A DNA stretch of 64,000 nucleotides from Prevotella koreensis. Lineage in GTDB: Bacteria; Bacteroidota; Bacteroidia; Bacteroidales; Bacteroidaceae. This document shows, in pieces, positions 54,412 through 62,171 of this stretch. The DNA is taken from the NCBI RefSeq assembly GCF_003977605.1, contig NZ_RYYU01000001.1:561175-625174 (forward strand), in the 5' to 3' direction. The position numbers and the translations under genes are program-made. Each line of letters starts with the position of its first letter. Position 1 is the stretch's first letter. The notes beneath the pieces were generated by a model, which saw only the letters and a program-made list of their open reading frames with translations, had not been told where the DNA came from and did not search any database.

Positions 54412-54777
54412 ATGACTATAGAAGATTCCTTGAAAACAAATTTCGGAAATAAAAACCCGTTTCGTGTGCCGGAGGATTATTTCGTTACACTTGAAAAGCG
54501 TGTAATGGATAGAATGCCGGAGAGGAAGACACCGCAAGTTAATGTTGCAGTGGAGATTTCGATGTGGAAAAAACTTCGGAAATATGTTGCTGTAGCGGCT
54601 TGCACAGGTATCGTTATTGGAGGATATGTTATGCTCAGGAATGGAGAGCCTGCCGTGACAATGCCGGCTGATAACAACAGTAGTGTTGCTGCCAATAATG
54701 ATTACTATATTGATAAGGCGGTTGATTATGTTATGATGGAGAACGAAGACTTCTATGCTTATCTCTTGGACGAATAA
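54412..54777 (+). CDS. Putative membrane anti-sigma partner
   Basis: A 121-residue protein with a cytosolic N-terminal part (about 65 residues, FRVPEDYFVTLEKRVMDRM), one membrane helix (VAVAACTGIVIGGYVML) and a short periplasmic tail rich in D and E. No zinc-anti-sigma Cys/His motif is present. The role is inferred from position directly after the ECF sigma gene. Confidence 0.62.
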   Translation: MTIEDSLKTNFGNKNPFRVPEDYFVTLEKRVMDRMPERKTPQVNVAVEISMWKKLRKYVAVAACTGIVIGGYVMLRNGEPAVTMPADNNSSVAANNDYYIDKAVDYVMMENEDFYAYLLDE

Positions 54778-54792
54778 AATTATTTCAGAATT

Positions 54793-55233
54793 ATGAAACG
54801 ATACCTTATTATATTATTATTGTTTGGGGCATCATCGCTTGTGACCTTTGCGCAGCGACATCATGGAAAACATGACTTCGATCCGGCCAAATTCAAGGCA
54901 GAAATGGAGCAGTTCATTACAACGGAAGCATGTCTTACGCCACAGGAAGCATCGCAGTTTTTTCCTCTTTTCAATGAAATGCTTCGTAAGGAAAGAGCCT
55001 TGTTCGACCAGATTTCCACACTGCAACGAGTGAAACCGGCAACCGAACAGGGATGTGCCGAGGCTGTAAGGACCCGTGACATGATTGAAATTCAAATCAA
55101 GGAACTACAGCAGCAGTATCACAACCGTTTCTTGAAACTACTCCCGGCATGTAAGGTGTATGATGCGCTGAGGGCTCAACATCGCTTTCATCGTCAGATG
55201 TTCAAGCGAGAAGTATGCAAAAATAGAAAATAG
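54793..55233 (+). CDS. Spy/CpxP-like periplasmic protein
   Basis: A 146-residue exported protein. It has a signal peptide (KRYLIILLLFGASSLVTFA), then helical, charged content with FDPAKFKAEMEQFITTEACL and TPQEASQFFPLFNEML, like Spy/CpxP chaperones and their periplasmic stress-sensing relatives. It is the last gene of the sigma cassette, probably the sensor or an effector. Confidence 0.68.
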   Translation: MKRYLIILLLFGASSLVTFAQRHHGKHDFDPAKFKAEMEQFITTEACLTPQEASQFFPLFNEMLRKERALFDQISTLQRVKPATEQGCAEAVRTRDMIEIQIKELQQQYHNRFLKLLPACKVYDALRAQHRFHRQMFKREVCKNRK

Positions 55234-55264
55234 AGACTTTTAAAAACTACAATCATAAATGTGG

Positions 55265-55310
55265 AATCCATACCTGCTCACGCTAAAAGCGTATAGGGTA
55301 TGGATTTTTC
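55265..55310 (+). terminator. Terminator after the sigma cassette
   Basis: A 10-bp outer stem AATCCATACC/GGTATGGATT with an inner ACGCT/AGCGT stem and a T tract. Confidence 0.7.
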
Positions 55311-55385
55311 GTTTATGTCTTTTTCCATCAAAGATAATCGTATTGAGTGTTATGAGAAATGAATATCCGTATGACTGAGTTTTTA

Positions 55386-55484
55386 GAAGAAAGCAAATTG
55401 GGCGGAATTGCAAAACAATTTCGCCCATTTTGGTGAGCAATTTCGGCGATTTTGCTCACCAATTCCGCCGAAATTGGTTTTCAA
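55386..55484. repeat. 22-nt intergenic repeat, locus D (best preserved)
   Basis: Arms of the form TTGNNNNNCAA sit at 55408, 55430, 55452 and 55474, exactly 22 apart, separated by 11-nt conserved blocks (TTTCGCCCATT and variants). TTGGTGAGCAA (55430) pairs perfectly with TTGCTCACCAA (55452). The outer arms at 55408 and 55474 pair at 9 of 11 positions. Confidence 0.9.
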
Positions 55485-55539
55485 AAGATGTCTTTTTGTA
55501 GAGGAATGTTTTGTATATTGCAAACAGAAAGACAATTCT

Positions 55540-58149
55540 TCAACCAATATCAACCACTGTTATGCCTGCCCCTCCGAACTGAACGTTTTCATCGTTATAT
55601 TTTTCTACGTTTGGCACGGTTCCCAAATATTGTCTGACGAGTTGACGAAGTGCTCCGGTACCGGTGCCATGAAGTATGCGCACACGAGAAATCCCGATTA
55701 ATATTGCATCATCTATAAAGTGCATCACAACATCGAGAGCCTCATCAACGCGCAGCCCTCTGATGTCAAGGTCTTGGTGGAAATTTGAGCGACGGCTGTC
55801 TATGGTCTCGCGAGTACTTCTGCTCTGAACCATGAATATCGGTTTTGATTCGGTAGATTTCTTGATTGCTGATGCTGAAACTTTTTCCAATTTGTCTATG
55901 TTTACTTTGCTGCTCATGCCTCCTATTGTTACTGTGGCACTTTTGCCGGACAAACCGGTAATCTTTCCTATGCTGCCCAGTGTCTTCAGTCTCACGGTAT
56001 CACCGATGTTGAGTTGAGGGTTGAGGGTTCTTTCTTCGCTTCGCTCTGAAAGCTTTTCCTGTTGGAGTTTAGCGGAACTGTTTCGATTACTACTGTTTGG
56101 ACTCTCGCCTGCAGCTAAACGTTCAGCATCTAACGCCTTCTTACGTTCTTTCTCTGCCTTGCGTTTCTCTTTGCGTTCCCTTCTCGCAAGAATTTGTTTC
56201 ATTTTGCGCTCTATCATCTCGTCGTTTGCGGTAGTGTCAATCTCGCTCACCTCCTCTTTATAGAGTTGTAGTTCCTCGCGGGCACGTTTTGTTGCTTCGC
56301 GTTCAGCCTGTGCCTCCTTAATTTCCCTTATTGTATTCTCTATTCGTTTGTTAGCATCTTTTAAAAGTTCTTCGGCTTGTATGCGAGCGCGTTTTAATAT
56401 TTGCTTACGTTCTTTCTCCACCTCTTGCAGTTCCTCCTCATAGTGGGCGATGGTCTGCTGCATCTGTTTTTCGTGGCTGTGAATATTCTGCCGTTTGCTT
56501 TCCCAATACCTCTTATCGCGGACAATGTCTTGCAGGTATTTATCACTTTGTATATAGTCCCTTCCTACAATAGCCTCTGCCTGCGCGATAACTTCTTCAG
56601 GAAGTCCTGTTTTTCTTGCAATCTCAATGGCGAATGAAGAGCCGGGCTGTCCTATCTGGAGTTGGAATAGTGGGCGCATCTCACTACGGTCATATAACAT
56701 TGCTCCGTTTGCCACTCCGCTATGACTGTCGGCAAATTGTTTAAGGTTTTGATAGTGAGTTGTTATCACGCCCCATGCCTTTTTCTTGCAGAACTGTTGT
56801 AATACGCTCTCCGCTATTGCACCACCGATTTGTGGTTCGGTTCCTGTTCCGAATTCGTCTATAAGTATCAGTGTACGTTCGTTTGCTGCACGCATCATGT
56901 ATTTCATATTCATCAGATGGCTCGAATATGTACTCAAGTCGTTCTCAATGCTTTGTTCGTCACCGATGTCTATCAAGATATTCTCGAAGATACCGGCTTT
57001 GCTGCGCTCGGAAACGGGGATTGATATGCCGCACTGCAACATGTATTGCAGTAATCCCATTGTCTTGAGGCAAACCGACTTACCTCCGGCGTTAGGGCCG
57101 GATATAAGTAATATCCGTTTCTCTGCTGTCAGCATTATGTCGAGTGGTACCACCTCTTTCTCTTGTTTAGCCAATGATATTCGTAGCAAAGGATGAATGG
57201 CACTTATGAAATCAACAGTGGGAGAGGGTGTTATCTCTGGTTCAAATCCGTTTGTTTCTTCAGCGAATAGTGCCTTTGAACGGATAAAATCAACCATGGC
57301 AAGCAACTTGTATGATGCCACTATGGGTCGCACATGAGGTCTTACTTCTTTGGCAAACTCTGTCAGTATGCGTATTATTTCGCGGCGCTCATCCGCTTGA
57401 AGTTCGCGTATTCGGTTATTTGCCTCCACAACTTCAGCCGGTTCAATAAACACTGTTTTTCCTGATGCCGACTCGTCATGCACTATTCCGCGTATTTTGC
57501 GTTTGAGTGCAGGTGCCACAGGTATAACCAATCTACCATCGCGTAAGGTCGGGGCAACGTCTTTTTCTACCAATCCCTCGCTTTGAGCCTGTCTCAAAAT
57601 ATTGTTTAGCGACCGTGATATGCCGCCCTCGGTTCGGGCCAGTTCGCTGCGTATCTGTGCCAATTGTGGTGATGCGTTGTCGCGTATATGACCATACTTG
57701 TCGAGTATGGAGTCAATTTTCTGAACCAGTTCAGGAAATGTTTCTATGCCATCAGTGAGCAGTTTCAGTGCAGGGTAAGGGTAGTTCTTCGTATCTTCGT
57801 CATTGCTTCCTTCCGTCTTTCTCAGGAATTTTACTATAAGATATATCGTATTAAGTGAGCGTTTCAAGTCGAATAATTCCTCCTCTTCGAGATGAGTACC
57901 TTCAAGTCGCAGTCTTGCCACCTGTTGTCTCATATCAAGAAAATACTGCAAAGGAAAATCTTCGGTCTCCTGTTGTAATCTACGGAACTCTCTTATCTGT
58001 TGCAGTCGTTGACCTATTATTTCCACGTCGTATGAAAACATCATACTGTCAACCTGTTCCTTGCCAAGTTTACTAATGCAATGCTCCTTCAGCAAGGTTC
58101 TTATCTCACTGAATCCAATCTTCTTTTCAAAAGTGTTTGGGTAAATCAT
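55540..58149 (-). CDS. mutS2: MutS2-family endonuclease / ribosome-collision splitter
   Basis: A MutS-like ATPase with a C-terminal Smr nuclease domain. MutS2 proteins suppress homologous recombination and, in some bacteria, split collided ribosomes. The 869-residue protein has Walker A GPNAGGKSVCLK near 335, Walker B LILIDEFGTGT, a long charged coiled coil (about 510-680) and the Smr domain (LDIRGLRVDEALDVVMHF ... RILHGTGTGALRQ). Its promoter box at 58154-58161 ends 4 bases before the ATG. Confidence 0.95.
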   Translation of the reverse strand: MIYPNTFEKKIGFSEIRTLLKEHCISKLGKEQVDSMMFSYDVEIIGQRLQQIREFRRLQQETEDFPLQYFLDMRQQVARLRLEGTHLEEEELFDLKRSLNTIYLIVKFLRKTEGSNDEDTKNYPYPALKLLTDGIETFPELVQKIDSILDKYGHIRDNASPQLAQIRSELARTEGGISRSLNNILRQAQSEGLVEKDVAPTLRDGRLVIPVAPALKRKIRGIVHDESASGKTVFIEPAEVVEANNRIRELQADERREIIRILTEFAKEVRPHVRPIVASYKLLAMVDFIRSKALFAEETNGFEPEITPSPTVDFISAIHPLLRISLAKQEKEVVPLDIMLTAEKRILLISGPNAGGKSVCLKTMGLLQYMLQCGISIPVSERSKAGIFENILIDIGDEQSIENDLSTYSSHLMNMKYMMRAANERTLILIDEFGTGTEPQIGGAIAESVLQQFCKKKAWGVITTHYQNLKQFADSHSGVANGAMLYDRSEMRPLFQLQIGQPGSSFAIEIARKTGLPEEVIAQAEAIVGRDYIQSDKYLQDIVRDKRYWESKRQNIHSHEKQMQQTIAHYEEELQEVEKERKQILKRARIQAEELLKDANKRIENTIREIKEAQAEREATKRAREELQLYKEEVSEIDTTANDEMIERKMKQILARRERKEKRKAEKERKKALDAERLAAGESPNSSNRNSSAKLQQEKLSERSEERTLNPQLNIGDTVRLKTLGSIGKITGLSGKSATVTIGGMSSKVNIDKLEKVSASAIKKSTESKPIFMVQSRSTRETIDSRRSNFHQDLDIRGLRVDEALDVVMHFIDDAILIGISRVRILHGTGTGALRQLVRQYLGTVPNVEKYNDENVQFGGAGITVVDIG

Positions 58150-58153
58150 GGTG

Positions 58154-58161
58154 CAAAGGTA
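58154..58161 (-). promoter_or_regulatory. Promoter -7 box for mutS2, next to the start codon
   Basis: TACCTTTG on the minus strand ends 4 bases before the ATG at 58149, which implies a leaderless or near-leaderless mRNA. Confidence 0.6.
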
Positions 58162-58279
58162 CTTCTTTTAATCAAGAATTAAGAAACAAGAAATAATACT
58201 TTAAATTCTCTTAGTGTTAATTTATTCTAAACGCAGATTATTTCTTTCTTTTCAATTCGTGATTAAAAATAAAAAGTAT

Positions 58280-58287
58280 TACCTTTG
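58280..58287 (+). promoter_or_regulatory. Promoter -7 box for tRNA-Ser(TGA)
   Basis: TACCTTTG, 35 bases before the tRNA. Confidence 0.6.
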
Positions 58288-58322
58288 CACTCGCTTTTCG
58301 GAAATCGACTGATGATAAGCAA

Positions 58323-58407
58323 GGAGAGATGGTAGAGTGGTCGATTACAGCGGTCTTGAAAACCGCCGTGCTGAGAGGCACCGGGGGTTCGAATCCCTCT
58401 CTCTCCG
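58323..58407 (+). tRNA. tRNA-Ser (anticodon TGA), island insertion site
   Basis: Acceptor GGAGAGA/TCTCTCC, anticodon stem GCGGT/ACCGC with loop CTTGAAA giving TGA, a long variable arm, and T arm GGGGTTCGAATCCC. An integrase gene lies 313 bases downstream, so the 3' end of this tRNA is the likely attachment site. Confidence 0.94.
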
Positions 58408-58465
58408 CTAATAGGCTTCAAAAGGACTTCACAAAGGTTGTCAATTTAGCCTTCAAAAATTAGCT

Positions 58466-58500
58466 AATCGTTGTAAAATCAAGGTTTTACAACGATTTTT
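58466..58500 (+). terminator. Terminator after tRNA-Ser(TGA)
   Basis: A perfect 13-bp stem AATCGTTGTAAAA/TTTTACAACGATT with loop TCAAGG and a T tract. Confidence 0.8.
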
Positions 58501-58567
58501 CTTTGTATATACCTCTATCGCCTGACGGCATAACCCTATGTTTTGACAGTCATTATTCGGTCAAATT

Positions 58568-58707
58568 CTGCTACATAAACTGCTACACAAAAATTGTAGC
58601 AATAAAAAATGTAGCAGTGACGGGATTCTGAATACCATATTGACGGCATCAATTCTTTCTGTTTCAGTATGTTATATATTAACTTTGCAGCCGAGTGCTA
58701 CACAAAA
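58568..58707. repeat. Cluster of TGCTACA boxes before the integrase
   Basis: CTGCTACA occurs at 58568 and 58580, its inverse TTGTAGCA at 58594 and TGTAGCAG at 58610, and TGCTACA again at 58696. TGCTACACAAAA is repeated directly at 58581 and 58696. They may be integrase arm sites or operators. Confidence 0.6.
58680..58687 (+). promoter_or_regulatory. Promoter -7 box for the integrase
   Basis: TAACTTTG, 33 bases before the ATG. A TGCTACA box lies between, at the expected transcription start. Confidence 0.58.
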
Positions 58708-58719
58708 GAATGATGCATT

Positions 58720-59946
58720 ATGAGAACAAATTTCAAGGTATCCTTCTACCTACGCTCAAACTATGAGAACAAAGAAGGAAAGTCGCCTGTAATGCTCCGT
58801 GTATTCCTTAACGGAGAAATGGCAAATTTTGGCTCTACGAAAATTTTCGTGGATAAGACAATGTGGAATAATGCCACAAGCCGGCTTAAAGGTAGGACGG
58901 CAGAAAGTTTGTCCGTCAATGCCGCATTGGACTCTATTTCCACTACATTGAATGGAATTTACCGCAAGTTTGAGGATGACGAGTCCCTGTCATTGGAGAA
59001 AATCCGTTCTTTCTTTATAGGAAAAGACAGGGAGTACACAACTTTCCTCCCGGTATTCGACAAGTTCAACGAAGACATCAAGCAGCGTGTCGGACACACC
59101 ATCAGCAAAGACAGTCTGCAAAAGTACAGTGTTTTGAGAAGACATTTCTCAGAGTTCCTTATCCATAAATATGGAAGAAAGGATATAGGACTGACAGAAT
59201 TCACACCATCCGTGGTACAAGACTTTGAGTTATATCTGAGTACTGTGGCAGGCTGCGCTTACAATACGTCGGTCAAGAAAATGAAGGCTCTCAAAACCGT
59301 AACCATATATGCACAAAAGCGTGGCTATCTCCTTCACGACCCCTTTCTCAATCATCGTTTCCACTTGGAGCCGGTAAACCGTGGTTTCCTCACGGACGAA
59401 GAAATCATGAAGATAGCCAACAAGGATTTCGGCATCCAGCGTTTGGAACTGGTAAGGGACGTTTTCATCTTCTCTTGCTTTACAGGGCTGGCATACATTG
59501 ACGTGTCCAATCTCACACCGGACAACATCGTCACGCTCGATGACAAGCAGTGGATTATGACCAAAAGACAGAAAACAAGCGTGGAAACAAATGTCCTACT
59601 TCTCGATATTCCGAAGCGCATCATTGCAAAGTATAGTGGAAAGACCTATCGGGATGGCAAACTATTCCCCATACTGACGAATCAGAAGACTAATGCGTAT
59701 TTGAAAGAAATAGCCGACCTTTGCGGTGTCAAGAAGAACCTGACCTTTCACCTTGCCCGGCATACATTTGCCACCATGTCTTTGAGTAAGGGCGTTCCGA
59801 TGGAAAGTGTGTCGAAGATGCTGGGACATACCAACATAAAGACCACACAGATTTATGCTCGCATCACCAACAAGAAGATTGAGCATGACATGGAACAGCT
59901 TGCCGACAAACTCGGTAAGTTCAACAAGGCAATGGGAATCCGATAA
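58720..59946 (+). CDS. Tyrosine-type site-specific integrase of an integrated element
   Basis: It inserts and excises the element at tRNA-Ser. The 408-residue protein has an Arm-binding domain (RSNYENKEGKSPVMLRVFLN), a SAM-like core-binding domain (about 100-200) and the catalytic domain. HLARHTFA supplies His344 and Arg347, GHTNIKTTQIYARI supplies His370 and the nucleophile Tyr379. The usual first arginine of box I (TGLR) is Ala258 here (CFTGLAYIDV). Loss of this Arg is known in IntDOT-type Bacteroides integrases. Confidence 0.94.
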   Translation: MRTNFKVSFYLRSNYENKEGKSPVMLRVFLNGEMANFGSTKIFVDKTMWNNATSRLKGRTAESLSVNAALDSISTTLNGIYRKFEDDESLSLEKIRSFFIGKDREYTTFLPVFDKFNEDIKQRVGHTISKDSLQKYSVLRRHFSEFLIHKYGRKDIGLTEFTPSVVQDFELYLSTVAGCAYNTSVKKMKALKTVTIYAQKRGYLLHDPFLNHRFHLEPVNRGFLTDEEIMKIANKDFGIQRLELVRDVFIFSCFTGLAYIDVSNLTPDNIVTLDDKQWIMTKRQKTSVETNVLLLDIPKRIIAKYSGKTYRDGKLFPILTNQKTNAYLKEIADLCGVKKNLTFHLARHTFATMSLSKGVPMESVSKMLGHTNIKTTQIYARITNKKIEHDMEQLADKLGKFNKAMGIR

Positions 59947-59979
59947 TATAATAATGTATAACCCTAAACCAAGAAGATT

Positions 59980-60444
59980 ATGACAACTAAGAAAGAACTA
60001 TCCTACTTCCGTCTGAAGTTAGAGAACTACCTCAGTGAGCATTTCCCCGAAATGCTGAGTGACAAACCATTCATAACGGCAAGAGCCGACGAAGCTCTTA
60101 CCACCTACTGCGATGCAGTGGCACAAGGCTTCTCGCATCCCGAAGCTGAGAGTATGGCAAGCGAAGTGTTGTATAGAGGACTGCATTTCTCAAAGTACGA
60201 CACGCTTGTATCTGTCTTGGAGAATGAGTTTGAGAAAGAACTGCCCTCCCCACTCCCCGAAAGACTATCCCCGATACTCCTGAAGAACAAGGCTGTGCAA
60301 AGCGTTTTCGACAAGTATGAACTCACGGACGATTTTGGCGCAAGTCCTAAGTATGAGAAACTCTACACCGAACTGACAGGAACAATCGTTCTGCTCATTG
60401 AGGTCAATGGTCTGCCAACGATAGGCGGTGAGAACATGACTTGA
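59980..60444 (+). CDS. DUF1896 family mobile-element protein
   Basis: A 154-residue cytoplasmic protein of unknown activity, common on Bacteroidetes conjugative elements. Family stretches YFRLKLENYLSEHFPEM and VLYRGLHFSKYDTL are visible. It lies 33 bases after the integrase, in the same direction. Confidence 0.82.
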   Translation: MTTKKELSYFRLKLENYLSEHFPEMLSDKPFITARADEALTTYCDAVAQGFSHPEAESMASEVLYRGLHFSKYDTLVSVLENEFEKELPSPLPERLSPILLKNKAVQSVFDKYELTDDFGASPKYEKLYTELTGTIVLLIEVNGLPTIGGENMT

Positions 60445-60584
60445 TGCAGCACCATCGGGAGCTTTTGTAGTGTCAAGAGCCAAGATAAACGCTCCGCTCC
60501 ACACGCCAAGAGTTTGTACCAACACTTGTCTTTGTGTAGCCTGCGCATCTTGTTATTGCTCTTGAACTATTCAAAGCTCCGATT

Positions 60585-60932
60585 ATGAATACAATCATCA
60601 TGAATCAAGATGTCCACACACCTGCCTTCATCAAGGCAGACGCATCGAACAAAAGCAATAACATCAAGCAGCAGCCGATTTCTTTCAAGCAAGTCCGCCG
60701 TTTCAGTTGGACACGCTTCATCGAACTGGTCATCCTGCTCTCCATCGTTATCGGTGTCGTTTGGCTTATCTCAAAGATAGTAACGCCACAGGTCGTTACC
60801 GCCGTGTCAGTCATTGCAGGCTTTCTGATACTGCGCTTTATTGTCAGAGTCATTCTCCAAGTTACCTTTACGCTGCTGAGCTTTCTCTTCTGGCTGGCGA
60901 TACTCTGTGCCATCCTGCTTTGCGTGCTTTGA
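60585..60932 (+). CDS. Small two-helix membrane protein of the element
   Basis: A 115-residue protein not recognised by family. A polar N-terminus of about 45 residues is followed by hydrophobic segments (FIELVILLSIVIGVVWLISK, VVTAVSVIAGFLILRFIVRV and FTLLSFLFWLAILCAILL). An alternative start is the ATG at 60600 (MNQDVHTP). It ends before a terminator at 60980. Confidence 0.7.
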   Translation: MNTIIMNQDVHTPAFIKADASNKSNNIKQQPISFKQVRRFSWTRFIELVILLSIVIGVVWLISKIVTPQVVTAVSVIAGFLILRFIVRVILQVTFTLLSFLFWLAILCAILLCVL

Positions 60933-60979
60933 GAAGCACGACGATGTAATCTGTAAACACTTTCATTTATCGTTCATCA

Positions 60980-61014
60980 GGTGGTTATCTCGCATTTTGA
61001 GATAGCCACCTTTT
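60980..61014 (+). terminator. Terminator in the element
   Basis: A 12-bp stem GGTGGTTATCTC/GAGATAGCCACC with one G-U pair, followed by TTTT. Confidence 0.78.
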
Positions 61015-61110
61015 CTGTTTTCCACTATGGGCGTTGCACTTTTGCTTCTTTTCCTATGCTCCACAATATGCGAAATGAAGAAGACGGATGCTGTTCCCTT
61101 TTTATCCGCA

Positions 61111-61230
61111 AAGGTAGTACGGGGCTTGTGGCTTTCAAAAGGTCAGTGCCGCTGGGTTTGTCTGGAAAATCTCCACACCTATGGGTAGTATTTTCCGCCA
61201 AAACCTTGTGCAAGCCTCGCCCCGCTACCT
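61111..61230. ncRNA. Long imperfect inverted repeat, possible structured RNA
   Basis: Outer arms AGGTAG..CGGGG..CTTG (61112-61128) and its complement (61211-61230) enclose an inner stem GGAAAAT (61164-61170) with ATTTTCC (61190-61196). The whole region, between two element genes, has no convincing reading frame. It could be a regulatory RNA, a replication or transfer site, or a hairpin left by a lost cassette. Confidence 0.4.
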
Positions 61231-61293
61231 CTATTTTGCTACAAAAAGGAATCAGCATACTCCGATCTTTGGACGCATAAAAAAAATGTCGCT

Positions 61294-61725
61294 ATGGATA
61301 AGCAAAAAGTAAATACAACATCTTCGATGAAAAGAAAAGGATATAGCTCCTCCTCTCATTACCGCATTAACTCTGTGGTTGAAAAAAGTGAGCAAGTGTT
61401 GGCAATTAAGTTTGTACAATGGGACGTTCCCCCTTTGGAGAGCCTTTGTAATAGCAAAGTATATCTCCTACGTGTGAAACTCTATCGTGGCGAGCGTATG
61501 AGCCGTGAGGAAAAGAATTGGCTATGTGAAGCGGTGAACTCTAATACCTACTTCCGTACTGCCGTTCCCCTACAAGGCTATCGCTTTGACTTCTTTGACG
61601 TGCTGAAGAAATACCTTGTCAATCAGTACGGACAATGGACAGAGTATTACGCACCCGATAGAACAAGCCTAAGAGCCTACCTGTATGGACGTATCAATCA
61701 AATAGTTGAAATTCCCAAGTATTAA
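61294..61725 (+). CDS. Hypothetical element protein
   Basis: A 143-residue soluble, basic protein not recognised. It includes VYLLRVKLYRGERMSREEKNW and RTAVPLQGYRFDFFDVLKKY, with no signal peptide or known motif. Position before PcfK suggests element maintenance or regulation. Confidence 0.68.
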   Translation: MDKQKVNTTSSMKRKGYSSSSHYRINSVVEKSEQVLAIKFVQWDVPPLESLCNSKVYLLRVKLYRGERMSREEKNWLCEAVNSNTYFRTAVPLQGYRFDFFDVLKKYLVNQYGQWTEYYAPDRTSLRAYLYGRINQIVEIPKY

Positions 61726-61747
61726 CAACATCAAAACATATACGACA

Positions 61748-62167
61748 ATGAAAGGAACAGAACATTTCACACGGACAATAGCCGAGTATCTTAATCAGCG
61801 TGCTATGACAGACCCATTATTTGCCCCTAACTTGTTGAAGCCAAACAAGAATATCGAGGAGTGCATCACCTACATTCTTAATGAAGTGCAGAAAAGCGGT
61901 TGCAATGGCTTTGATGATGATGAAATTTTCTCTATGGCTGTTCACTACTACGATGAGGACGATATAGAGGTGGGTAAGGCTGTTTCTTGCCAAGTAGCCG
62001 TCAATCACATTGTGGAACTCACAGAGGAAGAAAAAGCCGAAGCAAGGCAGGAAGCCATTAAACAATATCAGCGTGAGGAACTCGCCAAGATACAGAGCCG
62101 TAACACACGAGTGAAGAAGACCGAGAATGCAGCAACCCAAGTACAACCATCCCTATTCGATTTTTAA
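61748..62167 (+). CDS. PcfK-like protein
   Basis: A 139-residue protein of the PcfK-like family (named after enterococcal plasmid pCF10), frequent beside PcfJ on Bacteroidetes elements. Its function is unknown. Visible stretches are HFTRTIAEYLNQRAMTDPLF and VSCQVAVNHIVELTEEEKAE. The ATG at 61748 fits the family better than the frame's first ATG at 61706, which overlaps the previous gene. Confidence 0.84.
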   Translation: MKGTEHFTRTIAEYLNQRAMTDPLFAPNLLKPNKNIEECITYILNEVQKSGCNGFDDDEIFSMAVHYYDEDDIEVGKAVSCQVAVNHIVELTEEEKAEARQEAIKQYQREELAKIQSRNTRVKKTENAATQVQPSLFDF

Positions 62168-62171
62168 GTCT

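Noticed and set aside
55386..55484. CRISPR array
   Set aside because: Period is 22 bases with only five variable bases per unit, and no cas gene is present. Spacers are far too short.
58408..58719. Invertible promoter flanked by inverted TGTAGCA boxes
   Set aside because: The boxes are too short and too close for a known invertase, and no invertase gene is adjacent. An operator or arm-site role fits better.
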